Origin: Trichomonas tenax
Taxonomy: Eukaryota; Parabasalia; Trichomonadida; Trichomonadidae
NCBI GenBank assembly: GCA_023091735.1
Contig: JALKBU010001418.1
Coordinates: 1 to 11,282, forward strand
DNA length: 11,282 nt
Direction of reading: 5' to 3'
The notes under the pieces were generated by a model, which was given only the letters and a program-made list of their open reading frames with translations, made no database searches and was not told the DNA's origin. Below are positions 4,950 to 11,282 of the stretch, one piece after another (positions within the stretch are counted from its first letter, which is position 1; each line of letters begins with the position of its first letter). The position numbers and the translations under genes are program-made.

Positions 4950-6941
4950 ATGAGTAAAATTGGAGAATTTTGTCAAGAACTAAAGAAGATATTCGATACG
5001 ATGAATTCTCCAGAATCGGTTCAACAAGAATCGAAGAATAAACAAACAAAAACAAACAAGAATCGCAATACAAATAAATCAGATCAAAAGAAAAACTCGA
5101 AAACGAAACCAAAAGTCACAAAAAAGAAAGCAGAAAAACCAAAAGAAGCAAATAAACATACAGAAACGATTCCAACCCAAGATATTAACGCATCTATCAT
5201 CACAAGAAATTTCGCGCTGTTCATTGCTGAAAAGGATTGTGTTTTTGCACTTAGAAACTTGAAGAAAGCACACTATTTCAAGATTTGGAAATCCAATTTA
5301 CGAAAATTATTAATTCACAAATTGCAAGCGCTTAAACAAAACAAAATTACTCGACAACAGAGAAATGTTGTCAAAGTTCCACAAAAATCGAATCCAAATC
5401 CATCAAAAAGAAATCAAATACCTCAAAATAACGATATTCAACCTTCTAAAAGACCAAACAAACCAGAATTCACAAGCAAGGCTCAACAGGATTACAAACC
5501 ACCAAAACCACGCGTTCAACGCATTCAACCAATTTCTCCTGAAAATGCAGACCAATTTGACGAAACAGTCAATTTCTTGATCAAAGCATATAATAAAACA
5601 TGTTACTTGTCAGAGTCTACATCATCATTGTCTCCAATTTCTGTTAACGATGATAATCTCGAATATACACAACAAAGCAACGTAAATACTTATTCATTCT
5701 CTACAATTGATTCGGCAAATGATCATATTTCATCACCAAAAGATGCTGCTACACAATCTGATTCAGCTCCACAATCTGATTCAGCCCCACAGTTTATTTA
5801 CGAAGATTCTTCAAGTAACATCAAAATCTCAGAACCACTTCATTTTGATTCATCGCAGATCAAATCATACTCGCCAGAAAGCAATCGAACACTATCCGCA
5901 TCAGCATCTCCAAATTTGTTTTCAAATTCTCCGGATTCTCAAAAAACATCACAGAACTCAGAATCTTCGCCTATAGTCAAAGAGATATTCTCGCCAACAC
6001 AACGAAAATCGCGCGTTGATGAATTAAAGGAAATAATTGAAGAAGAAAAAGCAAAGCAAAAAGAAAAAGAAGCATCGAAACAAGAAAAAGAATCAGATCA
6101 TGAATATGCTGAAGAAGAGGAAGAAGAAGCTATGGAAGAAAAGGAAGAAAAGCTTAATCTCATTACTTCAAGCATTTCAACTGAAGACTTGTCATCAGAA
6201 GAAGCTGATCAAAGCATGACACAGCCTTCGCAACCACAGGAATCAGACAAACTCTATGACACTGATGACATCACATTCACTGAGCTGATAACAGATGATA
6301 TTTCTACGTCCGAATTTATAGTTGCCCACAATGAATCCGAGAAAACATCAGAGTATCAATCTCATGCACAATATTCTGAAGAAGAATCTGAAAATAGTGA
6401 AAATGTTGTTGAAAAGACAATAAATATAAAGAAAGATGATGAAGAAGAGGAAGAATATGACGATTCATTCTCCTTCACATCATCTGGTGGCAAAAAAGCA
6501 AAAATAGATGATGAGAAAATATCCACTGAGAACGTAATTTCATCTGAGCCACCACCAGCAAAAAGCCAGAAGAAGCCATCAAAGTTTGTTGATCCTGTTT
6601 TATGCAAAGGATCAACAATGGAACAGTTTGCTTTGGATGGCTCTGGATTTACAAATGGATATGACGAAGAAGAAGATGTTGAAGAGCCTACAAAAGAAAC
6701 AAAGCCAGTTGTAAAAAGCAACAAGTTTAAATCAGATTCTGATGGAAGGAAAGTTTATGATTCAACAAGCGATGACTTTGTCCCGAATTTGAATAACTTC
6801 ATCAAACCTAAATCTCATCATGATAAGAAACAAAATGTTTATAAGGATGAAAAACCTAAAGATGAAGAAGAATCAATTGACGATTCATTCGAAATCACTT
6901 TTTCAAGTGATGAAGAAGAAGATGATGATGGAATCTTCTAA
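4950..6941 (+). CDS. Highly charged low-complexity protein of unknown function, 663 aa
   Basis: The start is the ATG at 4950 (MSKIGEFCQELKKIF), six bases after an Inr. The frame is open 24 bases further upstream but with no ATG there. Order of regions: a Lys/Asn/Thr-rich disordered stretch (residues 25-75); one ordered, helical segment (about 78-135) containing FALRNLKKAHYFKIWKSNLR; a Pro/Gln-rich then Ser-rich linker with a short tandem repeat QSDSAPQSDSAP; a Glu/Lys coiled-coil-like region (about 370-405, EEEKAKQKEKEASKQEKE); and an acidic, Ser-rich C-terminal third ending DSFEITFSSDEEEDDDGIF. The motif DDSFxxTxSS appears twice (DDSFSFTSS, DDSFEITFSS). The many Ser residues beside acidic runs are typical CK2 contexts. 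The FKIWK patch weakly recalls a Sfi1-type centrin-binding repeat (FxxWK), but the LL part is missing. Nuclear or cytoskeletal scaffold roles are guesses; function unknown. Confidence 0.8.
   Translation: MSKIGEFCQELKKIFDTMNSPESVQQESKNKQTKTNKNRNTNKSDQKKNSKTKPKVTKKKAEKPKEANKHTETIPTQDINASIITRNFALFIAEKDCVFALRNLKKAHYFKIWKSNLRKLLIHKLQALKQNKITRQQRNVVKVPQKSNPNPSKRNQIPQNNDIQPSKRPNKPEFTSKAQQDYKPPKPRVQRIQPISPENADQFDETVNFLIKAYNKTCYLSESTSSLSPISVNDDNLEYTQQSNVNTYSFSTIDSANDHISSPKDAATQSDSAPQSDSAPQFIYEDSSSNIKISEPLHFDSSQIKSYSPESNRTLSASASPNLFSNSPDSQKTSQNSESSPIVKEIFSPTQRKSRVDELKEIIEEEKAKQKEKEASKQEKESDHEYAEEEEEEAMEEKEEKLNLITSSISTEDLSSEEADQSMTQPSQPQESDKLYDTDDITFTELITDDISTSEFIVAHNESEKTSEYQSHAQYSEEESENSENVVEKTINIKKDDEEEEEYDDSFSFTSSGGKKAKIDDEKISTENVISSEPPPAKSQKKPSKFVDPVLCKGSTMEQFALDGSGFTNGYDEEEDVEEPTKETKPVVKSNKFKSDSDGRKVYDSTSDDFVPNLNNFIKPKSHHDKKQNVYKDEKPKDEEESIDDSFEITFSSDEEEDDDGIF
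5752..5791 (+). repeat. 18-bp tandem repeat inside the charged protein gene
   Basis: About two and a quarter copies of an 18-bp unit, CACAATCTGATTCAGCTC, code for QSDSAP repeated. The copies differ at one third-codon position, so the expansion looks recent and in frame. Confidence 0.75.
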
Positions 6942-7089
6942 TTACTTTGTTATAAATATGTTGTTAATTTGTGTGTTTAATTATAAAATATTTTATTACA
7001 TGAATGAAATTGCAATAAAAACTGAAATATCAAACAAAAATGTCCGACTTATAGCATTATTCAATTTGCAAGTAACAACATAACACATA

Positions 7090-7296
7090 TCATTTTTCCA
7101 TCGGTTCCATAACCATATGGTTTCCACGAAAACCAATTCCGCCTGCTGTTTTATTTGCTCTGGCCACATCGCTAATTCTACATGCTTTGTTGCTCTTTCC
7201 TATTCCATCAAAGCCTTGGAAAATTCCTGCACTGCCATCTAGTGGAGGGATAAGTTTTTGGATCCCAATACTTTGAGAAAAAGTCGGATCTATAAT
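7090..7296 (-). pseudogene. Start-less coding fragment of 68 codons, unknown family
   Basis: A minus-strand frame opens after TAA (7297-7299) and ends at TGA 7090-7092. It has Gly-, Ala-, Asp- and Arg-rich content unlike AT-rich noise: KLIPPLDGSAGIFQGFDGIG, then KSNKACRISDVARANKTAGG and IGFRGNHMVMEPMEK. No ATG lies near its left end; the first Met codons are in the last nine residues. The sequence is clearly less AT-rich than its flanks. No trichomonad-type intron acceptor (ACTAACACACAG) precedes it. It lies between the converging 3' ends of the charged protein gene and the DNAJC3 gene, on the same strand as the latter. It is most simply the surviving 3' part of a dead gene; a spliced last exon with an unusual acceptor cannot be excluded. 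Family not recognised. Confidence 0.5.
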
Positions 7297-7495
7297 TTAA
7301 TCTATATTAATTCATTTTTATAATAGCCCGAAGGTCTACAATCAAATTATTGTGTTATTGAGTGAAAATATCAATATTTTGAATATGATTTGTGGATTTC
7401 TGTGCTTAAGTCTAGAAAAAACATGATTTTGTTAAGTGTATATGATTAGTGAAGTATTTAATAAAATTCCTGTATTTAACATAAAATTTAACAAC

Positions 7496-9007
7496 TTACT
7501 GGAAGATGATAAACTGTTGGCCACCGCCACCACCTTGTCCGGCATTCATGACAAAGCGGAATCCACCTTGGCCGCCACCAGCACCAGACATCTGCCTAAG
7601 GAGCTCTAACGGGTCGATGCCACCCATACCACCCATTCCTCCCATTCCACCCATCATGTTCTCAGCGCCAGGAACGTATTGCTCCATGTCACCTCCGTTA
7701 TCGTAATATTTTCTCTTTCCTGGATCCATGAGCAATTCGTAAGCGTAGTTGATATCCTTCATCTTGGATTCAGCATTAGCCTTGTCCTTCTTGTCTGGGA
7801 ACTGATCTGGGTGCCATTTTCTAACGAGTTTCCTGTAAGCGTCCTTGATCTGGTTTGGAGTTGCGCTTCTGTCAACACCCATTAGAGCGTAGTAATCGAC
7901 TGTGTTAGCCTTCTTCTTCTCTTCCTGGGCCTTCTGTAACAAACGATGAATGCTTGCATCGTGTGGACGCAATCTCTGAACTCTTGTTAAGTCGAAGATA
8001 GCAGCGTCGTATTCCTTTTCTTCGAGGAGAACGTTAGCGCGGAATAAAATGTAATCAGCGTTTTCTTGGTCAACTTCGATGGCCTTGTTAAGAAGTTCGA
8101 TTGCATCATCTGTCTGATTCTGCTTAAGCAGGAGTTTACCGCGAATGAAATTGTATTTAGCCATGATTCCTGCATTGGCCGTGCAAATCTGACTTGAAAT
8201 GTTGTGGAATTCATCAAGAAGCTCTGTGGCATTGTCCAATTGGCCTCTGTCCATGTACTTAACAACATCTGTTAAATATGTATTAACCTTAGATGCGATA
8301 TTTGTGTAAATTGAGATATTTGATAGTGGGTCATCCATGTTCTTTACCTTGTTCAAGTATCTCTTGCCATCAGCGAACTTTCCATTGCAAATTAAGGAAA
8401 CGCCATACTTGAAATACAAATCTGTGTCATCTTGGTAGGTGTTGATGATCTTCTTGGCTCTCTCTTCGTAGGCCTTGCTCTGGCCAAGCTTCCAAGCAAT
8501 GTCTAGGCGTCTGAAAATTAATGTTTGGGCATGTGAGCAGGCAGCAAGAATTCTGTCTAAAATCTTAGCAGACTCCTGGTACTTGCCTTCGTCATACAAA
8601 TCTTCTGTCTGTTTGACGAGTTTACCCATTTCTGTTGTTTGCGTGATTAAATTCGAATCATCAGCAGCTTTAGCGTATTTGTGAGCTTCCTCGGCGTTAC
8701 CAAGTTGTATGTGTGCTGACGCTGCAAGCATATTGAGATTCTTTCTTTCCTGTGGATCTGGATCATTATCGAAAGCAACTTCTATGTCGTCGAGAGCCTC
8801 TTCTGGGTTATCAAGATTCAACATGCACTCAGCTCTGAGTCTTAAGATCATAGCATCATTGCCTTTCCCTTCCTCATCGATCATTCTTGTTAATATTTCT
8901 CTCGCTTGATCCCACTGTCCGAAAGCGCGGAGCTGCTGAACCATCATTAATGGGTCATTTTGACCTCCGAACATGTTAATGAAAGAAAGAAGAAAAACGA
9001 GAAACAT
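7496..9007 (-). CDS. ER co-chaperone with TPR repeats and J domain (DNAJC3/P58IPK homologue)
   Basis: 503 residues. An N-terminal hydrophobic stretch, MFLVFLLSFI, fits an ER signal peptide. Residues about 20-365 are TPR-type helical pairs (for example AFGQWDQAREIL, NPEEALDDIEVAFDNDPD, NQTDDAIELLNKAIEVD). A J domain spans about 371-437 with the catalytic HPD at 399-401 (KWHPDQFPDKK) and the end motif YELLMDPGKRKYYD. The C-terminus is Gly/Met-rich (GGMGGMGGMGG, about 453-463), as in many J proteins, and ends FIIFQ with no KDEL. In known homologues the TPRs bind unfolded clients and the J domain stimulates the ATPase of the ER Hsp70 BiP during ER stress. Length matches human DNAJC3 (504). The first ATG is preferred over residue 12 because it supplies the signal peptide and follows an Inr-like CCATTT by nine bases. 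A TAAA lies about 10 bases past the stop. Confidence 0.93.
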   Translation of the reverse strand: MFLVFLLSFINMFGGQNDPLMMVQQLRAFGQWDQAREILTRMIDEEGKGNDAMILRLRAECMLNLDNPEEALDDIEVAFDNDPDPQERKNLNMLAASAHIQLGNAEEAHKYAKAADDSNLITQTTEMGKLVKQTEDLYDEGKYQESAKILDRILAACSHAQTLIFRRLDIAWKLGQSKAYEERAKKIINTYQDDTDLYFKYGVSLICNGKFADGKRYLNKVKNMDDPLSNISIYTNIASKVNTYLTDVVKYMDRGQLDNATELLDEFHNISSQICTANAGIMAKYNFIRGKLLLKQNQTDDAIELLNKAIEVDQENADYILFRANVLLEEKEYDAAIFDLTRVQRLRPHDASIHRLLQKAQEEKKKANTVDYYALMGVDRSATPNQIKDAYRKLVRKWHPDQFPDKKDKANAESKMKDINYAYELLMDPGKRKYYDNGGDMEQYVPGAENMMGGMGGMGGMGGIDPLELLRQMSGAGGGQGGFRFVMNAGQGGGGGQQFIIFQ

Positions 9008-9013
9008 TTACAA

Positions 9014-9018
9014 AATGG
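9014..9018 (-). promoter_or_regulatory. Inr-like motif of the DNAJC3 gene
   Basis: On the minus strand CCATT lies with its A (9016) nine bases before the ATG. It differs from the trichomonad Inr core TCA(+1)Y(T/A) only in the first base. Position supports it; the mismatch limits confidence. Confidence 0.35.
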
Positions 9019-9071
9019 TCTAACGATAATTTTCAATTCAATTGGTTTCCGATTCTGTGGCCAAACAGAGT

Positions 9072-9248
9072 ATGCAGCTAAACATCGAAAATTTAGACTT
9101 CTTATCGTATCCAAAACTTATTCCACCTAAAATCGAGGCTGAACTCGAAACTGATTTCACAAAATTTGTCAAATTAATTTTACAAGTCAAATTAAAAATT
9201 TTACATATCATTTTAACACATATAATGTCAAAAATATTAGTAAAATGA
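9072..9248 (+). pseudogene. Possible 5' remnant of a divergent dead gene
   Basis: An ATG frame of 58 codons begins MQLNIENLDFLSYPKLIPPK and continues IEAELETDFTKFVKLI. These first 36 residues are protein-like. The rest (LQVKLKILHIILTHIM) looks like translated AT-rich DNA, so coding similarity seems to stop near 9180. It is divergent from the DNAJC3 gene, its ATG lying 65 bases from that start. It may be the first piece of a chain of broken frames that runs to 9881. Confidence 0.25.
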
Positions 9249-9262
9249 AAGCAAAATAAAAT

Positions 9263-9281
9263 AAAAAAAAAAAAAAAAAAA
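9263..9281. repeat. A19 homopolymer tract
   Basis: Nineteen consecutive A residues are preceded by AAAATAAAAT. It is the longest homopolymer in the window. It may be simple AT slippage, or the mark of an inserted poly(A) tail behind the remnant at 9072-9248; there is no clear target duplication to decide. Confidence 0.8.
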
Positions 9282-9306
9282 TCAAAATTGAGCCTGGAGA
9301 ACATAA

Positions 9307-9447
9307 ATGACTTTTGAAATTCCTTTTATCGGTTATAGTTCTTATGAATTGGATCATTATATCAACAAAATTGTGTTTCTCGATTTCGAATTGGTGATTT
9401 ATGTGGATAATTTGCACCACAATACACCAAAAGAACAGAGGATATGA
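9307..9447 (+). pseudogene. Coding-like fragment, 46 codons
   Basis: An ATG frame reads MTFEIPFIGYSSYELDHYIN, then KIVFLDFELVIYVDNLHHNT and PKEQRI, ending at TGA 9445-9447. It is in a different frame from the neighbours at 9072-9248 and 9570-9881. Residue use is protein-like, but its length is within chance for this composition. It is listed because it sits in a run of plus-strand fragments. Confidence 0.25.
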
Positions 9448-9569
9448 ACATTCAGAGATTTTCACTTTATTCCGATATTAAAATTTACTGGTGCAAAAGC
9501 ACAAATAAAAATGCTATAATTTTTTATATAGTAGATATGTGATTATTTTTAATAGTATACAGATTGTGA

Positions 9570-9881
9570 TTTTTCGGGGTAATCCAAAATTTAGCTAACC
9601 CTAAAAATCAGCAATCTGAGAATATCCAAAACTATAATTTTAATGGTAATTTCGTATATAAATTAGAAGAATTACCAGCAAATGTTTCAGATGATGGTAA
9701 TGAAATATATTTGGAATTTTTTGATGAGATATATATTTCACAAAACATGAAAAGAGTATCTAAACCAACAAATATGAAAAATATGAATGAAAGCAATTTT
9801 TGGCCATATAAATTATCCGAGAAATATTCATTATTAGCAGATACCCTAAAACCGAAAACAAGCTCAGTCACTACAAACTAA
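9570..9881 (+). pseudogene. Start-less 103-codon coding fragment, unknown family
   Basis: The frame is open from after TGA 9567-9569 to TAA 9879-9881 and has no ATG in its first half. It contains FNGNFVYKLEELPANVSDDG, EIYLEFFDEIYISQNMKRV, and a C-terminal part NESNFWPYKLSEKYSLLADT with the end LKPKTSSVTTN. Length, acidic residues and helical periodicity favour real coding ancestry over the antisense frame (9632-9871). Together with the fragments at 9072 and 9307 it suggests a plus-strand gene broken by frameshifts and loss of its start. Family not recognised. Confidence 0.4.
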
Positions 9882-9912
9882 TTGAAAACAAGCCTTTAGG
9901 AAGATGCTATTG

Positions 9913-9925
9913 TTGGTTGACAACC
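9913..9925. repeat. TTGGTTGACAACC, left copy of a direct repeat
   Basis: TTGGTTGACAAC recurs at 10289-10300. Its core GGTTG-A-CAACC (9915-9925) is a perfect inverted repeat here. The two copies bracket the AACACA array and may mark the ends of a repeat unit. Confidence 0.5.
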
Positions 9926-9960
9926 ATATGAAAAAATTTGTTTTACCTATATTAAGGTTC

Positions 9961-10138
9961 GACACAAAGTCTCAACACAGGCTAAACACAGAGTCTCAAC
10001 ACGTGTTTTGAAGTTTCATGAACGTTTTGTTTTTCTCTTCACTTTGGTTTAACACAGCTCTCAACACAGGCTAAACACAAAGTCAAAACACATGCTCAAC
10101 ACACTCTCAACACATGCTCAACACAGTCAAAACACGTG
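9961..10138. repeat. AACACA-phased minisatellite-like array in two blocks
   Basis: Twelve ACACA/ACACG motifs are spaced 11-13 bp within each block. In the second block the starts at 10087, 10098, 10109, 10120 and 10131 are exactly 11 bp apart. The two blocks (9961-10006 and 10051-10138) share TCTCAACACAGGCTAAACAC, then end in ACACGTG followed by a shared GTTTTGTTTTTCT tail at about 10025 and 10149. The second block has gained extra 11-bp units. The regular helical-turn spacing could suit arrayed protein binding or bending, or it may simply be slippage. Confidence 0.75.
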
Positions 10139-10288
10139 CAAGCCTTTGTTTTGTTTTTCTTTTTCACTGTGGACTGTCCAGGACTGTTTGGCACGGTCTA
10201 AATTCAATTCGACTGATTTTTTTGCACGTTTTTAACATATTACTTTTAACTGTCTAGGGTGTCCACGGTCATAAAAAAAGATTATATT

Positions 10289-10300
10289 TTGGTTGACAAC
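10289..10300. repeat. TTGGTTGACAAC, right copy of a direct repeat
   Basis: Identical over 12 bp to 9913-9924. It is followed closely by another TTGACAAC (10308-10315). Confidence 0.5.
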
Positions 10301-10357
10301 ATGACATTTGACAACAGCTTCAACACATCAACAAAACACAATCAAGTTAGTAATAAG

Positions 10358-10400
10358 ATGTTCGCAGAATCCACGACTTCGCCGTGGCTTCTCCGAACAT
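10358..10400. repeat. 18-bp inverted repeat with 7-base loop
   Basis: ATGTTCGCAGAATCCACG (10358-10375) and CGTGGCTTCTCCGAACAT (10383-10400) pair at 16 of 18 positions around ACTTCGC. A diverged copy of the right three quarters (24/30) recurs at 10551-10580, where the left arm is missing. This suggests a repeat-family end or a structured RNA element. Confidence 0.75.
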
Positions 10401-10410
10401 CTATTTATAT

Positions 10411-10537
10411 ATATTTACGACAGAATTAGTTTTACAAGTTAGGTCCCCCATATAGAAAATAAATTTTTGAATTACTTACAAATTAACGTTAATTTTGATT
10501 TTGGAATTCCTGACTTTATAAAATTTATTCAGTTTTT
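10411..10537 (+). repeat. 127-bp direct repeat, copy 1
   Basis: It runs from ATATTTACGACAG to TTATTCAGTTTTT and includes CCCCCATATAGAAA and ATTAACGTTAATTTT. It matches 10637-10763 over the same length with scattered substitutions and compensating one-base gaps. The preceding hairpin element is also duplicated, so the larger unit includes 10371-10400. Confidence 0.8.
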
Positions 10538-10550
10538 GAAAAAAAATAAT

Positions 10551-10580
10551 CCAGGACTTCGTCATGAGTTCTGCGAACAT
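10551..10580 (+). repeat. Partial second copy of the hairpin element
   Basis: CCAGGACTTCGTCATGAGTT followed by CTGCGAACAT matches 10371-10400 at 24 of 30 positions. The left half of the hairpin is absent here. Confidence 0.6.
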
Positions 10581-10636
10581 TTTTTTAAATAAATACTGAA
10601 ATCAAAAATTATAAAAACAATGATTTATTAATACTA

Positions 10637-10763
10637 ATATTTACGACAGAGTTAATTTTAGAAGTTAGTTCCCCCATATAGAAATTAAATTTTTGAATTT
10701 CTTACAAAATTAACGTTAATTTTATTTTGAAATTCCTGACTATATAAAATTTATTCAGTTTTA
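10637..10763 (+). repeat. 127-bp direct repeat, copy 2
   Basis: The counterpart of 10411-10537. About 46 extra AT-rich bases separate it from its upstream hairpin half compared with copy 1. Its last 15 bases form the start of the 112-bp tandem unit that follows, so the two repeat sets overlap. Confidence 0.8.
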
Positions 10764-10970
10764 AAAATAATTTATGACTAACTAACTAACTAAAAAAAGA
10801 AAGCGAAAAGAAATGAGGGTAAGGAAATTTTGAAAAATAATTTTAGTGGTTACGAGAGAAATTTATTCAGAAATTTTAAAAAAAAATTTATGACTAACTA
10901 ACTAAAAAAAAGAAAGCGAAGGGCAAGGATTTGGGGGTAAGGAAATTTTGAAAAATAATTTTAGTGGTTA
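10749..10970 (+). repeat. 112-bp tandem duplication ending in a gene's stop codon
   Basis: Copy 1 starts at 10749 and copy 2 at 10861 (both ATTTATTCAG). Each contains TATGACTAACTAACTA, AAAGAAAGCGAA, GGGTAAGGAAATTTTGAAAA and ATTTTAGTGGTTA. The first copy has one more ACTA unit. Copy 2 ends exactly over the stop codon (10968-10970) of the minus-strand frame, so the duplicated unit includes that gene's 3' end. Confidence 0.8.
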
Positions 10971-11279
10971 TCCTGATTTCTTTTCTTCCTCTTCTTTCTT
11001 CTTAGCTTCTTCTTCCTTCATTCTTTTGGCGATCCATCTCGGATTCTTCTGACGACCTGCAGCAAGTGCTGCTAATTGTTTTTCTGTACACTTACGTTTA
11101 GGCTTAACCGGTTTCTTTTCTAGTGATGTAAGTCCTTCATTATCTTTACACACACAAAAATGTGCACTCTGGCCAACTAAAGTTGGCCGCCGTGCACTGT
11201 TTCGCCTGTGTTTTTGTGTTTTTGGGGCTTCAATTTTAAGAAATTTGTGTTTTTGAAGGCTTGTTTGAGCAATTGTGGC
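10968..11279 (-). pseudogene. Lys/Arg-rich small protein frame without an ATG, possibly mobile-element derived
   Basis: The minus-strand frame is open for 103 codons from a TAA at the very edge of the window (11280-11282) to TAA 10968-10970. Its only Met is far down, in AKRMKEEEAK. The likely conserved core is KRKCTEKQLAALAAGRQKNP followed by RWIAKRM, then a Glu/Lys coiled-coil tail ending EEEEKKSG. The pattern TEKQLxxLAxGRxK recurs in small basic proteins of large DNA transposons and viruses of protists, and Maverick elements are abundant in trichomonads; that link is my impression from family knowledge, not a search. The upstream half (RRNSARRPTLVGQSAHFCV) is written across a strong palindrome, so it may be repeat sequence that happens to be open. 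GTG at 11151-11153 is an unlikely eukaryotic start. It is a gene with a lost start, a non-ATG start, or a spliced exon. Confidence 0.45.
11162..11197. repeat. Strong palindrome GTGCAC-N3-GGCCAACT-AA-AGTTGGCC-N3-GTGCAC
   Basis: An 8-bp perfect inner arm and a 6-bp perfect outer arm are separated symmetrically by 3-base bulges (TCT and GCC), centred on AA. It is far more GC-rich than its surroundings. CACAAAAA on the left and TTTTTGTG on the right (11211-11218) continue the symmetry further out. It lies just before the basic minus-strand frame, where it could be a promoter-proximal element or the edge of a mobile element. Confidence 0.85.
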
Positions 11280-11282
11280 TTA

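Noticed and set aside
6362..6724. 120-codon minus-strand frame rich in Ser and Phe
   Set aside because: It is the antisense of the acidic GAA/GAT-rich coding repeat, which leaves the opposite strand free of stops.
6820..7083. 87-codon plus-strand frame
   Set aside because: It overlaps the charged protein's C-terminus out of frame and continues into AT-rich 3' sequence with Ile/Asn/Lys-rich noise.
9208..9465. 85-codon minus-strand frame with a Phe run
   Set aside because: The Phe run is the A19 tract read antisense; the remainder has no protein-like features.
9632..9871. 79-codon minus-strand ATG frame
   Set aside because: The opposite strand is open for 103 codons with better residue use, so this is probably its shadow.
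10775..10800. ACTAACTAACTAA as a trichomonad intron branch/3' splice motif
   Set aside because: Only the ACTAAC part matches ACTAACACACAG; it is a simple ACTA repeat inside a tandem duplication, and no 5' splice motif or coding continuity was seen.

Overview
The window looks like nuclear DNA of an AT-rich, intron-poor protist, and a trichomonad (Parabasalia: Trichomonas, Tritrichomonas or a relative) fits best. The reasons are uninterrupted genes up to 2 kb, no bacterial ribosome-binding sites, and an ER-type DNAJC3/P58IPK co-chaperone. In addition, the gene starting at 4950 has a TCACT initiator only six bases before its ATG, TAAA-type signals lie close to stop codons, a Pol III-style tRNA-like unit is present, and there is much repeat and mobile-element debris. 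The organism call is inference from these traits; no marker gene settles the genus.

Layout. 1-946: AT-rich intergenic DNA with a frameshifted gene tail at the left edge. 962-2228: a previously unannotated-looking terminal-inverted-repeat element (48-bp TIRs, 41/48 matching, flanked by a 15-bp near-perfect direct repeat). It carries fragments of a small gene family in opposite orientations around a 42-bp spacer, like a Pack-MULE. 2229-3029: AT-rich leader. 3030-4274 (+): an HxxxD-type CoA-dependent acyltransferase-like protein. 4371-4442 (+): a tRNA-Asp(GTC)-like sequence, probably a decaying copy. 4950-6941 (+): a very charged, low-complexity protein of unknown function. 7090-7296 (-): a start-less, strongly protein-like frame. 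7496-9007 (-): the DNAJC3/P58IPK homologue (signal peptide, TPRs, J domain). 9072-9881 (+): a chain of broken frames, probably a dead gene. 9913-10970: a repeat-dense block with an 11-bp-phased AACACA array, a hairpin, and two nested sets of direct repeats. 10968-11279 (-): a Lys/Arg-rich frame with no ATG, whose 5' half is written across a strong palindrome.

The three convincing genes (acyltransferase, charged protein, co-chaperone) are single transcription units and show no sign of working together. The rest of the window is best read as decaying genes and transposon or repeat sequence. The most interesting items are the 962-2228 element with its captured inverted gene fragments, and the repeat/ATG-less coding unit at 9913-11282.
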